Positions 54,175 through 63,202 of a stretch of 64,000 bases of DNA are shown one piece after another. The translations under genes and the position numbers were made by a program. Source of the DNA: Carnobacterium maltaromaticum DSM 20342 (GTDB lineage: Bacteria > Bacillota > Bacilli > Lactobacillales > Carnobacteriaceae). The notes under the pieces are model-generated. The model had not been told where the DNA came from and did not search any database. It worked only from the letters and a program-made list of their open reading frames with translations. Numbering within the stretch: position 1 is the stretch's first letter; each line of letters begins with the position of its first letter. The stretch lies in assembly GCF_000744945.1 (NCBI RefSeq), contig NZ_JQMX01000001.1, positions 310,001-374,000 on the forward strand. The letters are read 5' to 3'.

Positions 54175-56064
54175 TTAGTCGATTAAATCAACTGGTTTAC
54201 GCCAAATACCTAAAATCAAGGCAGATATAACTGTTCCGATAGCGAGTGAAGCTAGGAATAGCAATGCATGATTTGCTAGAGTAATAACAAAAATTCCACC
54301 ATGAGGGGCTGGTATACTAATTCCCCAGAATTGCGTTAAACCTCCGGCGATAACCGCTCCAATAACAGAAGAACCAATAACTCGAATCGGATCCGTTGCT
54401 GCAAAAGGAATTGCACCTTCTGTGATAAATGATAAACCTAAAATATAGTTTGTTAAACCAGATTTTCTTTCATCTGCAGTAAATTTATTTTTAAAAATAG
54501 TTGAAGCTAATGCAATTGCTAAAGGAGGAACCATTCCGCCTGCCATAACAGCTGCCATTAATTTTCCATCACCAGTATCAGTAAAGACGCCAATTGAAAA
54601 GGTATAGGCAGCTTTATTAAAAGGACCACCCATATCAAATGCCATCATTCCACCTAGTAAAGCACCAAGTAAAACGGCATTTCCAGTTCCAAGATTTTCT
54701 AAGAAATTTAGCATTGCTGTATTAATTGAACCAAAGATAGGGTCAATGATAAAGAACATTACTGCACCAATAATTAAAAGCCCAAAGACAGGGTACAATA
54801 AAATTGGTTTGATACCATCAAGTGATTTTGGAAGCCCACTAAAGAGCTTTCTTAAGCCTAAGATAATATATCCGGCAATAAAACCAGCAGCTAAACCACC
54901 AAGGAATCCAGCACCACTTTCAACTGCCATAAATCCACCAACCATACCAGGCATTAAACCTGGTCGATCACCGATACTCATTGCAATAAATCCAGCTAAA
55001 ATCGGAATTAAAAAGCTAAAAGCATTTCCACCAATTGAGTTTAAGAATTGAAAGGCTTGACTTTTATCTCCCATCGTATTTTCAACTAGGAAAGAAATAG
55101 CCATTAAAATTCCGCCACCAACCACAAAAGGTAACATGTGCGAAACACCATTCATTAAATCTTTATAAATCTTACTCCAAATAGAGCCACCAGATTTTTC
55201 ATTCGTCTCAGAACTTTTTTCACCACTAGCATGATAAATAGGTGCATCACTGGCAACTGCTTTACGAATCAACTCTTCTGATTTACGAATACCATCGCTA
55301 ACTGGTCGTTCTAGAACAGCTTTTCCTGCAAAACGATTCATTTCTACATTTTTATCTGCAGCAACAATGACACCAGCTGCGCGAGCAATTTCATCATCTG
55401 TTAATTTATTTTTAATTCCTTCAGATCCATTGGTTTCAACGCGAATATCAACACCCATTTCAGCTGCTTTTTTCTTTAATGCATCTTCTGCCATATAAGT
55501 GTGAGCAATACCGGTGGGACAAGCTGTTACGGCCACGACAAAGGGTTTATCTTCACTGGGTACTGAGCTTTTACTAGCTTCTAGCTCAGCTTTTTCAGCT
55601 TCAGCATAAGCAATTTCAGCTTGAGCAACCAGTTCTTCAACTTCATCAGGTGAAGTTGCTTCTTTTAATGAGGCTACAAAATCAGGATTAATGAGTAATT
55701 TTGAAAGTCCTGCTAGTGCTTGTAAGTGAGTATCATTTGCGCCTTCTGGAGCAGCAATCATAAAGAATAGAAAGGCAGGTTGTCCGTCTAGTGAGTCATA
55801 ATCTACCCCTTGGGCACTTTTAGCAAATAACACAGTTGCTTGATTAACCGCTTTGTTTTTTGCATGTGGCATAGCAATTCCATCACCTAAACCAGTTGAT
55901 GTTTGAGCTTCCCGTTTCATAATGCCTTCTTTATAAATTTCTGCATCGCTAATTCTTCCACTAGCTGCTAGTTTTGCAATCATTTCATCAATCGCAGCTT
56001 CTTTGGTCGTTGCTTTTAAATCCATAATCATTACATCTTTGACTAATAGGTCTTTTATATTCAT
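54175..56064 (-). CDS. fruA: Fructose PTS transporter subunit IIABC
   Basis: FruA imports fructose and phosphorylates it to fructose-1-phosphate. The 629-residue protein has IIA (about 1-150) with His67 in AMPHAKN, IIB (about 172-270) with Cys182 in TACPTGIAHTY, and a membrane IIC domain (about 295-625) with multiple hydrophobic segments. It is the third gene of fruR-fruK-fruA, 20 bases after fruK. Confidence 0.95.
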   Translation of the reverse strand: MNIKDLLVKDVMIMDLKATTKEAAIDEMIAKLAASGRISDAEIYKEGIMKREAQTSTGLGDGIAMPHAKNKAVNQATVLFAKSAQGVDYDSLDGQPAFLFFMIAAPEGANDTHLQALAGLSKLLINPDFVASLKEATSPDEVEELVAQAEIAYAEAEKAELEASKSSVPSEDKPFVVAVTACPTGIAHTYMAEDALKKKAAEMGVDIRVETNGSEGIKNKLTDDEIARAAGVIVAADKNVEMNRFAGKAVLERPVSDGIRKSEELIRKAVASDAPIYHASGEKSSETNEKSGGSIWSKIYKDLMNGVSHMLPFVVGGGILMAISFLVENTMGDKSQAFQFLNSIGGNAFSFLIPILAGFIAMSIGDRPGLMPGMVGGFMAVESGAGFLGGLAAGFIAGYIILGLRKLFSGLPKSLDGIKPILLYPVFGLLIIGAVMFFIIDPIFGSINTAMLNFLENLGTGNAVLLGALLGGMMAFDMGGPFNKAAYTFSIGVFTDTGDGKLMAAVMAGGMVPPLAIALASTIFKNKFTADERKSGLTNYILGLSFITEGAIPFAATDPIRVIGSSVIGAVIAGGLTQFWGISIPAPHGGIFVITLANHALLFLASLAIGTVISALILGIWRKPVDLID

Positions 56065-56084
56065 AATAATTCCTCCAATTTATT

Positions 56085-56999
56085 TTAGTATTGTTGAGTA
56101 ATTTTTACATCGTTCACTAAGGCTAAAATGTTTTCCTTCGTAGCTAAGTCATCTGAAAATGCTGTCGCGCTTCCTGTTGCTACACCCATTTGAAAAGCTT
56201 TAATGGGATCATTTGTTGCAACGTATGTCCCAATAAATCCTGCAATCATTGAATCACCGGCACCAACTGAATTTTTGACTGTGCCTTTAGGAACAGTTGA
56301 CGTATAAATTACATCAGGCGTGAAGAAGAGTGCGCCGTCGCCAGCCATTGAAATTAGAGCATATTGTGCACCTAATTCGATTAATTTTTTGCCAAAAGGT
56401 AACATCTCTTCAACACTTGAAAAAGTCACATTAAACAACTCTGCAAGCTCGTGATGATTTGGTTTAACTAAAAGTGGATGGTAGGGTAGAGCATTCATTA
56501 AATCAGTACCTGTTGTATCAATAACAAATTCAGCACCCGATTTAGTAATCAACTCAATCATTTTATGATAATAGTCATCCGGTAAAGAAGGAGGTTTGCT
56601 CCCTGATAAAATAACGACATCATCTGATGTCAGTTGATCTAATTGAGTTAATAATGCCGAAGCTTCTTTAGATGTAATAGTCGGTCCTAAACCATTGACC
56701 TCAGTTTCAGAAATCGCTTTTAATTTTATGTTAATTCTAGTATCATCTTGAATGGATATGAAATTAGTCTTCACACCTTCTTTTACTAACCAATCGCTAA
56801 TAAAATGACCCGTAAATCCTCCAATAAAACCAAGAGTGGTTGTATCATGCTCTAACTGATGCAAGACGCGGGAAACGTTAATTCCTTTTCCACCAGGTAA
56901 TTTAAGATCGCTATCCATTCTATTTAGTTCACCTAGTTCAATTTTTTCTAAATGAACAATGTAATCAATAGATGGATTTAATGTAACCGTATAAATCAT
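56085..56999 (-). CDS. fruK: 1-phosphofructokinase
   Basis: FruK phosphorylates fructose-1-phosphate to fructose-1,6-bisphosphate. The 304-residue PfkB-type kinase has PSIDYIVHL, GGKGINVSRVL and the catalytic GAGDSMIAGF. Its start overlaps the fruR stop (ATGA). Confidence 0.95.
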   Translation of the reverse strand: MIYTVTLNPSIDYIVHLEKIELGELNRMDSDLKLPGGKGINVSRVLHQLEHDTTTLGFIGGFTGHFISDWLVKEGVKTNFISIQDDTRINIKLKAISETEVNGLGPTITSKEASALLTQLDQLTSDDVVILSGSKPPSLPDDYYHKMIELITKSGAEFVIDTTGTDLMNALPYHPLLVKPNHHELAELFNVTFSSVEEMLPFGKKLIELGAQYALISMAGDGALFFTPDVIYTSTVPKGTVKNSVGAGDSMIAGFIGTYVATNDPIKAFQMGVATGSATAFSDDLATKENILALVNDVKITQQY

Positions 57000-57748
57000 A
57001 TTTTCACCTCTATAATTTTTGTTTTTGTAAAGTAGGATTGATAATCGATATGGTTAAGTGTTTCAGTCAAGATAGTTGCTGATTCAATTGAAGCCACTTG
57101 AGTAAAATTAACCTTATCAAATTTACTTTTATCAAGTAAGATAAAAGTTTCAAATCCTTGTTTAAGCGCCATGGATTTTAATGAAGCTTCTTCAGGATCA
57201 GGTGTTGTATAACCATATTTAGGATGTACGCCATTCATGCCAAGGAATGTTTTATCGAATTGGTAACGAGCTAACTCGGCAATGCTTGTTGAACCTATGA
57301 TTGCTTTAGTTGTATTTTTCAACTGACCACCAATTAAAATTGTATTGATTTTATAATCAGCTAAAAGTGAGGCATGTTGCACGCCATTGGTGACCACGGT
57401 AATATTTTTTTGAGTTAGAAAGGGAATCATCTCGATGGTTGTTGAGCCAGCATCAATGTAGATAGTATCATTATTATGAACTAGAGAAGCTGCTAATTGA
57501 GCAATAGCTTTTTTTTGAACAATATTCTTAGCCGATTTTTCAACGATATCTAATTCTTCGTCGAGGTGATAATTTCTTTTGGCACCACCGTGGACTCGGA
57601 TTAGTTCGCCACTTTCTTCAAGTAAGGCTAAGTCTCTTCTGATTGTTGATTCAGAACAATTTAATTCCATCATTAAATCTTGGGACTTAACAATATCCGA
57701 TTCAGTTAATTTCTTGATAATAAACGCATGCCTTTCCTCGGTTAACAT
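56996..57748 (-). CDS. fruR: DeoR family fructose operon repressor
   Basis: The 250-residue DeoR regulator has the N-terminal helix-turn-helix with SESTIRRDLALLEESGELIRVHGG and a sugar-phosphate-binding domain with AGSTTIEM and GGQLKNTTKAIIG. It is the first gene of the operon and probably autoregulates through the TCAAA repeats upstream, with fructose-1-phosphate as inducer. Confidence 0.92.
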   Translation of the reverse strand: MLTEERHAFIIKKLTESDIVKSQDLMMELNCSESTIRRDLALLEESGELIRVHGGAKRNYHLDEELDIVEKSAKNIVQKKAIAQLAASLVHNNDTIYIDAGSTTIEMIPFLTQKNITVVTNGVQHASLLADYKINTILIGGQLKNTTKAIIGSTSIAELARYQFDKTFLGMNGVHPKYGYTTPDPEEASLKSMALKQGFETFILLDKSKFDKVNFTQVASIESATILTETLNHIDYQSYFTKTKIIEVKI

Positions 57749-58222
57749 AGTATTCCTCCTATCCTAAATAATGAGAGCTAAAAAAGAATTTTCTAACCTG
57801 AAAATATCAAGACTACATTATTCAATGAAATTGCCTCATACAAATTAAATTTACTTAATTCTTTATGATAAAAGAAGTGTACCATCAAAAACGGTCAAAA
57901 ACAATCAAAAGGTGTCAAAGTTTTAAAAAAAGTGAAATTAATTTGTAGCGCTACCAATTTTGGATTAACTAGAAATTAGTGTAAGTATTGGTGGTGATTG
58001 GTTTTGGCTGATTTGTCAGGATACTAAATTAAGTAGTCAAAAACCGTCAAATAGTAGTTCTTTTAATACAACATTATTTTTAAAAATAGATATTTCAATT
58101 GTTTATTCGTAGTTGAAGAAAAAATAAATAATGGAATGATCGTTATTGTTGCTGTTTGATTTCTTTAGGGATACAATTATGTTGCGAATAGATTTCTTGA
58201 TAGTATCTAAGGAGGAGAAAAG
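57749..58222. promoter_or_regulatory. Regulatory region upstream of fruR with 10-bp phased repeats
   Basis: Four TCAAA units recur exactly every 10 bases (at 57885, 57895, 57905, 57915), and two more at 58037 and 58047 have the same phase within the pair. These are likely FruR sites. A palindrome, TTGTAGCGCTACCAA (57943-57957), resembles a LacI-family operator or a poor cre site. No open frame is supported in this 470-base gap. Confidence 0.6.
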
Positions 58223-58705
58223 ATGAAAAAAATTCAAATAGTAGGATTTGTATGTATTTCATTAATGGTATTGGGTGGATGTGGAACAAAAAATGAAGAT
58301 GTAAAAAAAGAAAGTACAAGTGAAATGAGTGCTATTTCTAGTGAAGAGAAAAAAGATAAAAATTCAAAAAATGAAACAAATAGTGAATCTAGTTCGGAAG
58401 TTTCTTCAGAAGTAAGTAGTAGTATTGTAGAGGAAGAATCATCATCAGAGGTAGTTGTGGAAGAAGTTGAAACTAAGATAACTGATGCGAAGTCTGCAAC
58501 TGAATATTTATTAAAACAATTAAATATGGGACCAGACATTCAAGGTAGCGGTGAAGAAAATAGTGTTACTGAACTTGAAAAAGATGATAAAGGCGATTTT
58601 TATACGATTCGCTTAGTTTCATTGGAATTGAAAAATAATGGTGGAAGTGGAACAATAGGCAGATATAAAGTTTATCTAGATGGAAACTATGAACTTTTAA
58701 ATTAA
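58223..58705 (+). CDS. Ser/Glu-rich lipoprotein of unknown function
   Basis: The 160-residue protein has a lipoprotein signal peptide with the lipobox VLGGC (Cys20). A low-complexity Ser/Glu/Lys linker follows (about 25-90), then a small C-terminal domain of about 65 residues (ATEYLLKQLNMGPDIQ, then TVTELEKD-like and YKVYLDGNYEL). It should be anchored outside the membrane. I do not recognise the C-terminal domain. GGAGGAG precedes the ATG; monocistronic. Confidence 0.75.
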   Translation: MKKIQIVGFVCISLMVLGGCGTKNEDVKKESTSEMSAISSEEKKDKNSKNETNSESSSEVSSEVSSSIVEEESSSEVVVEEVETKITDAKSATEYLLKQLNMGPDIQGSGEENSVTELEKDDKGDFYTIRLVSLELKNNGGSGTIGRYKVYLDGNYELLN

Positions 58706-58775
58706 TAATTAAATTCTGTTTAAAACAAATAGTTATACTGAGAAAATTGAGTAACCATTTTGTAGATAGATTTAA

Positions 58776-58829
58776 AAATAAGAGATTGGCAAGAAAACTA
58801 ATTTTAGTTTTTCTGCCAATCTCTTATTT
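58776..58829. terminator. Bidirectional terminator between the lipoprotein and the Rrf2 gene
   Basis: Arms 58776-58800 and 58805-58829 form a 25-base stem with two mismatches (core AAGAGATTGGCA). Confidence 0.9.
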
Positions 58830-58831
58830 AT

Positions 58832-59365
58832 TTACTTTTCATCTACTTCAGCGCTAGATACACTATTGAAAACTTTTTTTAGAATGCTTTTATGCTCATC
58901 TAACTCATTCCAATTTAGAACTGGAATGGCATTACGTCCTAATGTTTTATAAAGCAAATCAGCAACAGATTGTTTAGCTAAGTATTGACTCCACAATGAA
59001 TCTGCTTGTTCAAAGGTCTCAGCCAATACGACTTCTCCTTGATTGGCAGCTACTTGCATATCTTGAAAAACGACGTCGATTAATCCTGAGTTTGGATAGG
59101 TACTTACTTTTCCTTCAACCGCTTCAACAATTTGTAAAATTGAAATATCATCGGGGGAGTGAACTAAAGTAAAACCTCCATTGTTTCCAGAAACTGAGGT
59201 AACTAAATTATTAACTACCAGCTTACGCATTAATTTTTTTATATACGTTGGAGAGCCATTTAAACGATGGTTAATTACACTAGAAGTAACAGGGATGGCT
59301 TTATCTTGTGTTGCAAGCAGAGTAATAATACAAATCGCCTGTTCTAAGCTTTTATTTAATTTCAT
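58832..59365 (-). CDS. Rrf2 family transcriptional regulator
   Basis: The 177-residue protein has the Rrf2 winged helix (about 1-80: AICIITLLATQD, SPTYIKKLMRKLVVNNLV, GNNGGFTLV). It has a single cysteine (C12) and lacks the three-cysteine cluster of IscR or NsrR, so it should not carry an iron-sulfur cluster of that kind. The signal is unknown. GAAGGT lies upstream of the ATG; monocistronic. Confidence 0.82.
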   Translation of the reverse strand: MKLNKSLEQAICIITLLATQDKAIPVTSSVINHRLNGSPTYIKKLMRKLVVNNLVTSVSGNNGGFTLVHSPDDISILQIVEAVEGKVSTYPNSGLIDVVFQDMQVAANQGEVVLAETFEQADSLWSQYLAKQSVADLLYKTLGRNAIPVLNWNELDEHKSILKKVFNSVSSAEVDEK

Positions 59366-59484
59366 TCGATACCTTCTTTCAACTTTTGAGTGTTTCTCAT
59401 TAAGACTAGTATAGCATATTCTTTTTAACAGGCTACTATTTTGAAATAGAAACAGTCAGTTTTTTATTTTATCTTTATATTTAG

Positions 59485-59518
59485 TAAAAAAACTCCTAAC
59501 CAATAAAAGGTTAGGAGT
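59485..59518 (-). terminator. Terminator after recA
   Basis: ACTCCTAACC and GGTTAGGAGT pair over a 7-base loop, with an A7 run on the plus strand that is a T7 tract for the minus-strand recA transcript. Confidence 0.88.
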
Positions 59519-59523
59519 AGAAA

Positions 59524-60603
59524 TTATTCTTTTTCAATAGGTGCTTCTGTTTTTTCTGGTTCAACAGCAACTTCTTTAGCAAAGTAATTATCGCGAACTT
59601 TTTTCTCAATTTCAGCATATAGCTCAGGGTTATCTAATAGATATTTTTTAGCATTTTCACGGCCTTGACCAATGCGTTCTCCATTATATGAATACCATGC
59701 GCCAGCCTTGTCGATAATATCACTATCAGAAGCCATATCCACTAATTCACCAGCACGTGAGATACCTTCACCGTACATAATATCTACCTCAGCAATTTTA
59801 AAAGGTGGAGCTACTTTATTTTTTACAACTTTTAGTTTTGTTCTATTTCCTAAAATGTCAGTACCAGTTTTAATTTGTTCAGCACGACGAACTTCTAACC
59901 GAATGGTTGCATAGAATTTAAGCGCACGTCCACCAGGAGTTACTTCAGGATTCCCAAACATGACGCCAACTTTCTCACGAATTTGGTTAATAAAGATACA
60001 AATAGTTTTTGTATTATTGATTGATCCTGATAATTTACGAAGAGCTTGTGACATAAGTCTAGCTTGAAGACCAACATGACTTTGTCCCATTTCACCTTCG
60101 ATTTCGGCACGAGGAACAAGAGCAGCAACTGAATCGACAACCAAAATATCTACGGCACCACTGGATACTAATGCATCAGCAATTTCAAGTGCTTGCTCAC
60201 CAGTGTCAGGCTGTGATAGAAGTAAATCATCAATATTAACGCCTAAAGCGGCTGCATATTTTGGGTCTAAAGCATGTTCGGCATCAATAAAGGCTGCAGT
60301 TCCACCAGCTTTTTGGGCTTCTGCAATAGCATGTAAAGCCATAGTTGTTTTACCAGAACTTTCAGGACCATAGACTTCAAGGATCCGTCCTTTAGGATAA
60401 CCACCTACTCCTAATGCCACATCTAAAGCGATTGAGCCGCTTGAAATTGTTTCAATTTTCATTGATGTTTTTTCGCCTAATTTCATAATGGCGCCTTTAC
60501 CAAAATCTTTTTCAATTTTACTAAGAGCTTTGCTTAATGCAGCTTGTTTGCCGTCGCCCATTTTTTGTGATATATCTCTTGGAGCCATTTTTTCTTTTGC
60601 CAT
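59524..60603 (-). CDS. recA: Recombinase RecA
   Basis: RecA forms filaments on single-stranded DNA, drives recombination and triggers LexA self-cleavage. The 359-residue protein has GPESSGKT, the L1/L2 regions around [14 protein letters not shown], and the variable acidic C terminus. AGGAGGAAAAAAAAG precedes the ATG. It is monocistronic here; cinA, the usual upstream partner, is not on its 5' side in this window. Its promoter carries a LexA box. Confidence 0.98.
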   Translation of the reverse strand: MAKEKMAPRDISQKMGDGKQAALSKALSKIEKDFGKGAIMKLGEKTSMKIETISSGSIALDVALGVGGYPKGRILEVYGPESSGKTTMALHAIAEAQKAGGTAAFIDAEHALDPKYAAALGVNIDDLLLSQPDTGEQALEIADALVSSGAVDILVVDSVAALVPRAEIEGEMGQSHVGLQARLMSQALRKLSGSINNTKTICIFINQIREKVGVMFGNPEVTPGGRALKFYATIRLEVRRAEQIKTGTDILGNRTKLKVVKNKVAPPFKIAEVDIMYGEGISRAGELVDMASDSDIIDKAGAWYSYNGERIGQGRENAKKYLLDNPELYAEIEKKVRDNYFAKEVAVEPEKTEAPIEKE

Positions 60604-60639
60604 CTTTTTTTTCCTCCTCTAAACTTTCTCTCTTTTTCT

Positions 60640-60668
60640 ATTATACGAACAATTGTTCGATAAGTAAA
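60640..60668 (-). promoter_or_regulatory. recA promoter with a perfect LexA box
   Basis: On the minus strand, TTTACT (60668-60663), a 17-base spacer and TATAAT (60645-60640) form the promoter. The spacer contains CGAACAATTGTTCG (60646-60659), a perfect LexA box. It is the internal reference for the box found before the tail cassette. Confidence 0.92.
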
Positions 60669-60820
60669 GAACTATTCGTTAAAATAAGAGACTATTTTAA
60701 ATTATAACGTATTTTTATAAGAACTGCATGTTTTAAAACACTAAATCCTCCTTTAGATGCTCTCTTATTAAGATTATATGTAAAAGATAGGAAAAAGATT
60801 TAATTTTATTTTTTTTGTTC

Positions 60821-60856
60821 GTTCTAGTTGTAATAGAACATGGTTGGTGTTATAGT
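60821..60856 (+). promoter_or_regulatory. Promoter and inverted repeat of the GntR-ABC operon
   Basis: GTTCTA-N7-TAGAAC (60821-60839) is a perfect inverted repeat. It overlaps TTGTAA (60828-60833), which with TATAGT (60851-60856) forms a 17-spaced promoter. The GntR protein encoded at 62813 is the likely ligand. Confidence 0.6.
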
Positions 60857-60895
60857 TTGTATATAACAAAAATAGGTTTAGGAGATGAGAGTAAA

Positions 60896-61120
60896 ATGAA
60901 TACAGATTTTAGTCAAATAAGTCAAATTGATTTAAGACCCTTTATTCCAATTATTGTATTAGCTACCTTACTCAGTGTTGTTGCATTAATTGATCTTATT
61001 CGTTACCGCAAAGAACGTAAGAATTTTTGGATATGGTTTATTATTATTTTATTTGTCAATACAATAGGTTCGATACTTTATTTTATTTTCGGCAGAAAGG
61101 ATAAATACTATGGAAATTAG
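60896..61120 (+). CDS. Small membrane protein, PLDc N-terminal-like
   Basis: The 74-residue protein has two membrane segments (about 15-36 and 45-66) joined by a short basic loop DLIRYRKERKNF. This matches the phospholipase D nuclease N-terminal membrane domain found on its own near ABC transporters. I chose the ATG at 60896 after AGGAGATGAG; an upstream start would run over the promoter. It overlaps the next gene by 11 bases. Confidence 0.75.
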   Translation: MNTDFSQISQIDLRPFIPIIVLATLLSVVALIDLIRYRKERKNFWIWFIIILFVNTIGSILYFIFGRKDKYYGN

Positions 61121-62015
61121 CATTGAGAATATATCAAAAAAGTTTAAACAAAAAAAAGCAGTCGTGGATTTTTCCTTAAAGATACAGGCTAATGAGTGTG
61201 TGGCATTGATTGGACCAAACGGGGCTGGCAAAACAACTTTACTAAAAATTATTGTTGGGATTTTAGAAGCCTCTGAAGGAACTATTTATTTAAATGATCA
61301 AAAAAGTACGACTCAAAAGAAAAAAATTGGATATTTGCCTCAAACACCTCAATTTTTTCAATGGATGACTGCAGAAGAGACTTTATTTTTTATGGGATCT
61401 TTATCAAATATGAGTGCAATTGAGCTTGATAGGGAGATTCCCTTAGTCCTAAAAAAAGTTGGATTACACGATAGCGGGAAAATAAAAATCAGTCAATTTT
61501 CTGGCGGTATGAAACAACGCTTAGGTATTGCACAAGCGATTTTGCATAAACCAAGCTTTCTAGTTATGGATGAACCTGTTTCAGCATTAGATCCTATCGG
61601 TAGAAGAGAAGTAATTGCTATTTTAAATGAGATAAAGAAAGAAACAGCAATTATTTTTTCAACCCATATTTTAAATGATGCAAGCGAAATATGTGATCGT
61701 TTTTGCTTAATAAAAAAAGGACATAAAGTATTAGACACTACATTAGATGAATTATATGATGCTAATTCTAAAAACCAATTTGTCGTCAAGTATAAAGGCG
61801 ATGGATCAAGATGGTTAGAACATGTTCGGCAATTGTCGTTTGTCATAGAAGTGAGTGAAAAAAAACAAGAAGCAATTATTTCTGTTACAGATAGCGCGCA
61901 AAATAAGATCAAGATTTTATCTAGTGTAGTAGAAGTTAATCTTGATGTAATCTCATTTGAAGTGAGACAAGAAAGTATTGAAGATATCTTTTTTAAGGAG
62001 GTTTTAGCAGAATGA
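61110..62015 (+). CDS. ABC transporter ATPase (BcrA-like)
   Basis: The 301-residue ATPase has Walker A GPNGAGKTT, the signature FSGGMKQRL, Walker B FLVMDEPVSALDP and the H-loop STHILND. It has the C-terminal domain of bacitracin/lantibiotic-type exporters. Operon partner of the permease downstream, overlapping it by four bases. Confidence 0.88.
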   Translation: MEISIENISKKFKQKKAVVDFSLKIQANECVALIGPNGAGKTTLLKIIVGILEASEGTIYLNDQKSTTQKKKIGYLPQTPQFFQWMTAEETLFFMGSLSNMSAIELDREIPLVLKKVGLHDSGKIKISQFSGGMKQRLGIAQAILHKPSFLVMDEPVSALDPIGRREVIAILNEIKKETAIIFSTHILNDASEICDRFCLIKKGHKVLDTTLDELYDANSKNQFVVKYKGDGSRWLEHVRQLSFVIEVSEKKQEAIISVTDSAQNKIKILSSVVEVNLDVISFEVRQESIEDIFFKEVLAE

Positions 62016-62797
62016 AAGGTTTACTTGTTTTGTTAAAAAAGGAATATCAGCAATCTTACAAAGAATTTAAATTATTTTGGTTGCCAATTGTCTTTTTATT
62101 TTTAGGTATTAGTCAACCTATTACTTTATATTTTTTACCAGAGATACTAAAAAAATTAGGTGGTACTGAGGGTATTTCGATTATTCCTATTCAGCAATCT
62201 GGAAGTGAAGTTTTATCAGCAACCTTAAGTTCACAGTTTGATCAACTGGGGATGATGGTAGTGGTCGTTGCGACAATGGGCACAATTTTATCTGAAAAAA
62301 ATAATGGAATGTTGGATTTCATCTTAACGAAACCAGTTTCAGAATGGAATTATATAATAAGTAAATGGTTGGCCAATTTTTCAATAGTAGCAATAGGGAT
62401 TATTTTAGGCTACTATGCCTCTATTTATTATACGATGATTTATTATTCAGCAGTGCCTTTGATAACCAGTTTTTGGGCATTAATCTGCTTCTTACTTTGG
62501 GTAGGGTGGATAATTTCACTGATTTTATTTTGTAGTACTTTTTTTAAAAGCCAAGGAATGGTTGCCTTGATTACTTTAGGTGTTTTTTTTCTTTTAAAAT
62601 TAGTAGCTAGCTTTGATTTAGCTATAAATAAAATCAACCCTGCAATGTTGAGTCAACAAGCAATCAATTTTTTAGTAACAGAAAAATGGAATGCAACGGT
62701 TACTGGATCACTTATTTTTTTAATTAGTACAGCAGCCATTTTGATTTATAGTAGTGTTATATGGATTAAACATAGAAAATATACAATCCATGCATAG
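62012..62797 (+). CDS. ABC-2 type permease
   Basis: The 261-residue protein has six predicted membrane segments and the segment LSEKNNGMLDFILTKPVSEW near residue 95, a hallmark of ABC-2 permeases. It works with the ATPase at 61110. The exported compound is unknown; cell-envelope stress is a reasonable guess from the GntR/YtrA context. Confidence 0.84.
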   Translation: MKGLLVLLKKEYQQSYKEFKLFWLPIVFLFLGISQPITLYFLPEILKKLGGTEGISIIPIQQSGSEVLSATLSSQFDQLGMMVVVVATMGTILSEKNNGMLDFILTKPVSEWNYIISKWLANFSIVAIGIILGYYASIYYTMIYYSAVPLITSFWALICFLLWVGWIISLILFCSTFFKSQGMVALITLGVFFLLKLVASFDLAINKINPAMLSQQAINFLVTEKWNATVTGSLIFLISTAAILIYSSVIWIKHRKYTIHA

Positions 62798-62812
62798 ATA
62801 GGAGGGAATCAA

Positions 62813-63202
62813 ATGTTTATTCGTATTCAACCAGAAAGTCAGACACCAATTTATACGCAATTGATTTACCAAATAAAGCGAGGCATCTTAAAAAAAGAAT
62901 TACTTCCAGGTGAAGGTTTACCCAGTGTTCGAAGCTTAGCAGGAGATATTGGTATTAATATGCATACTGTAAATAAGGCCTATAAGTTATTAGTCGAAGA
63001 AGGTGTCTTAGTTCAACAAAAAAAAGGTTTTATGGTGAATCCAACGATGAAAATAAAGATGCAAGAAAAAGAATTAGCACTTTATCGTGAACGTTTAGAA
63101 GAGCTGATAATTGATACGCATATATTTAGTATTAGTGAGGAAGAAATTGAAAAAATGCGAGAAAGTATAGAAAAAATGTTGAAAGAGAGTGAACAGATAT
63201 GA
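62813..63202 (+). CDS. GntR family regulator (YtrA subfamily)
   Basis: The 129-residue protein has a GntR winged helix (about 10-75: IYTQLIYQIKRGILKKELLPGEGLPSVRSLAGDIG split over two helices, then NMHTVNKAYKLL) and a short C-terminal helical dimer region, as in YtrA. YtrA-type regulators control ABC exporters linked to cell-wall stress. AGGAGGG precedes the ATG and its stop overlaps the next start. Confidence 0.88.
   Translation: MFIRIQPESQTPIYTQLIYQIKRGILKKELLPGEGLPSVRSLAGDIGINMHTVNKAYKLLVEEGVLVQQKKGFMVNPTMKIKMQEKELALYRERLEELIIDTHIFSISEEEIEKMRESIEKMLKESEQI

Noticed and set aside
57943..57957. cre site for CcpA upstream of fruR
   Set aside because: TTGTAGCGCTACCAA keeps the CG core but misses the consensus at about three positions; kept only as a possible LacI-family operator.
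60720..60775. AAAGGAGG on the minus strand upstream of recA
   Set aside because: It is followed only by GTG-TTT-stop; no gene. Could be a scar of lost cinA, but nothing more supports that.
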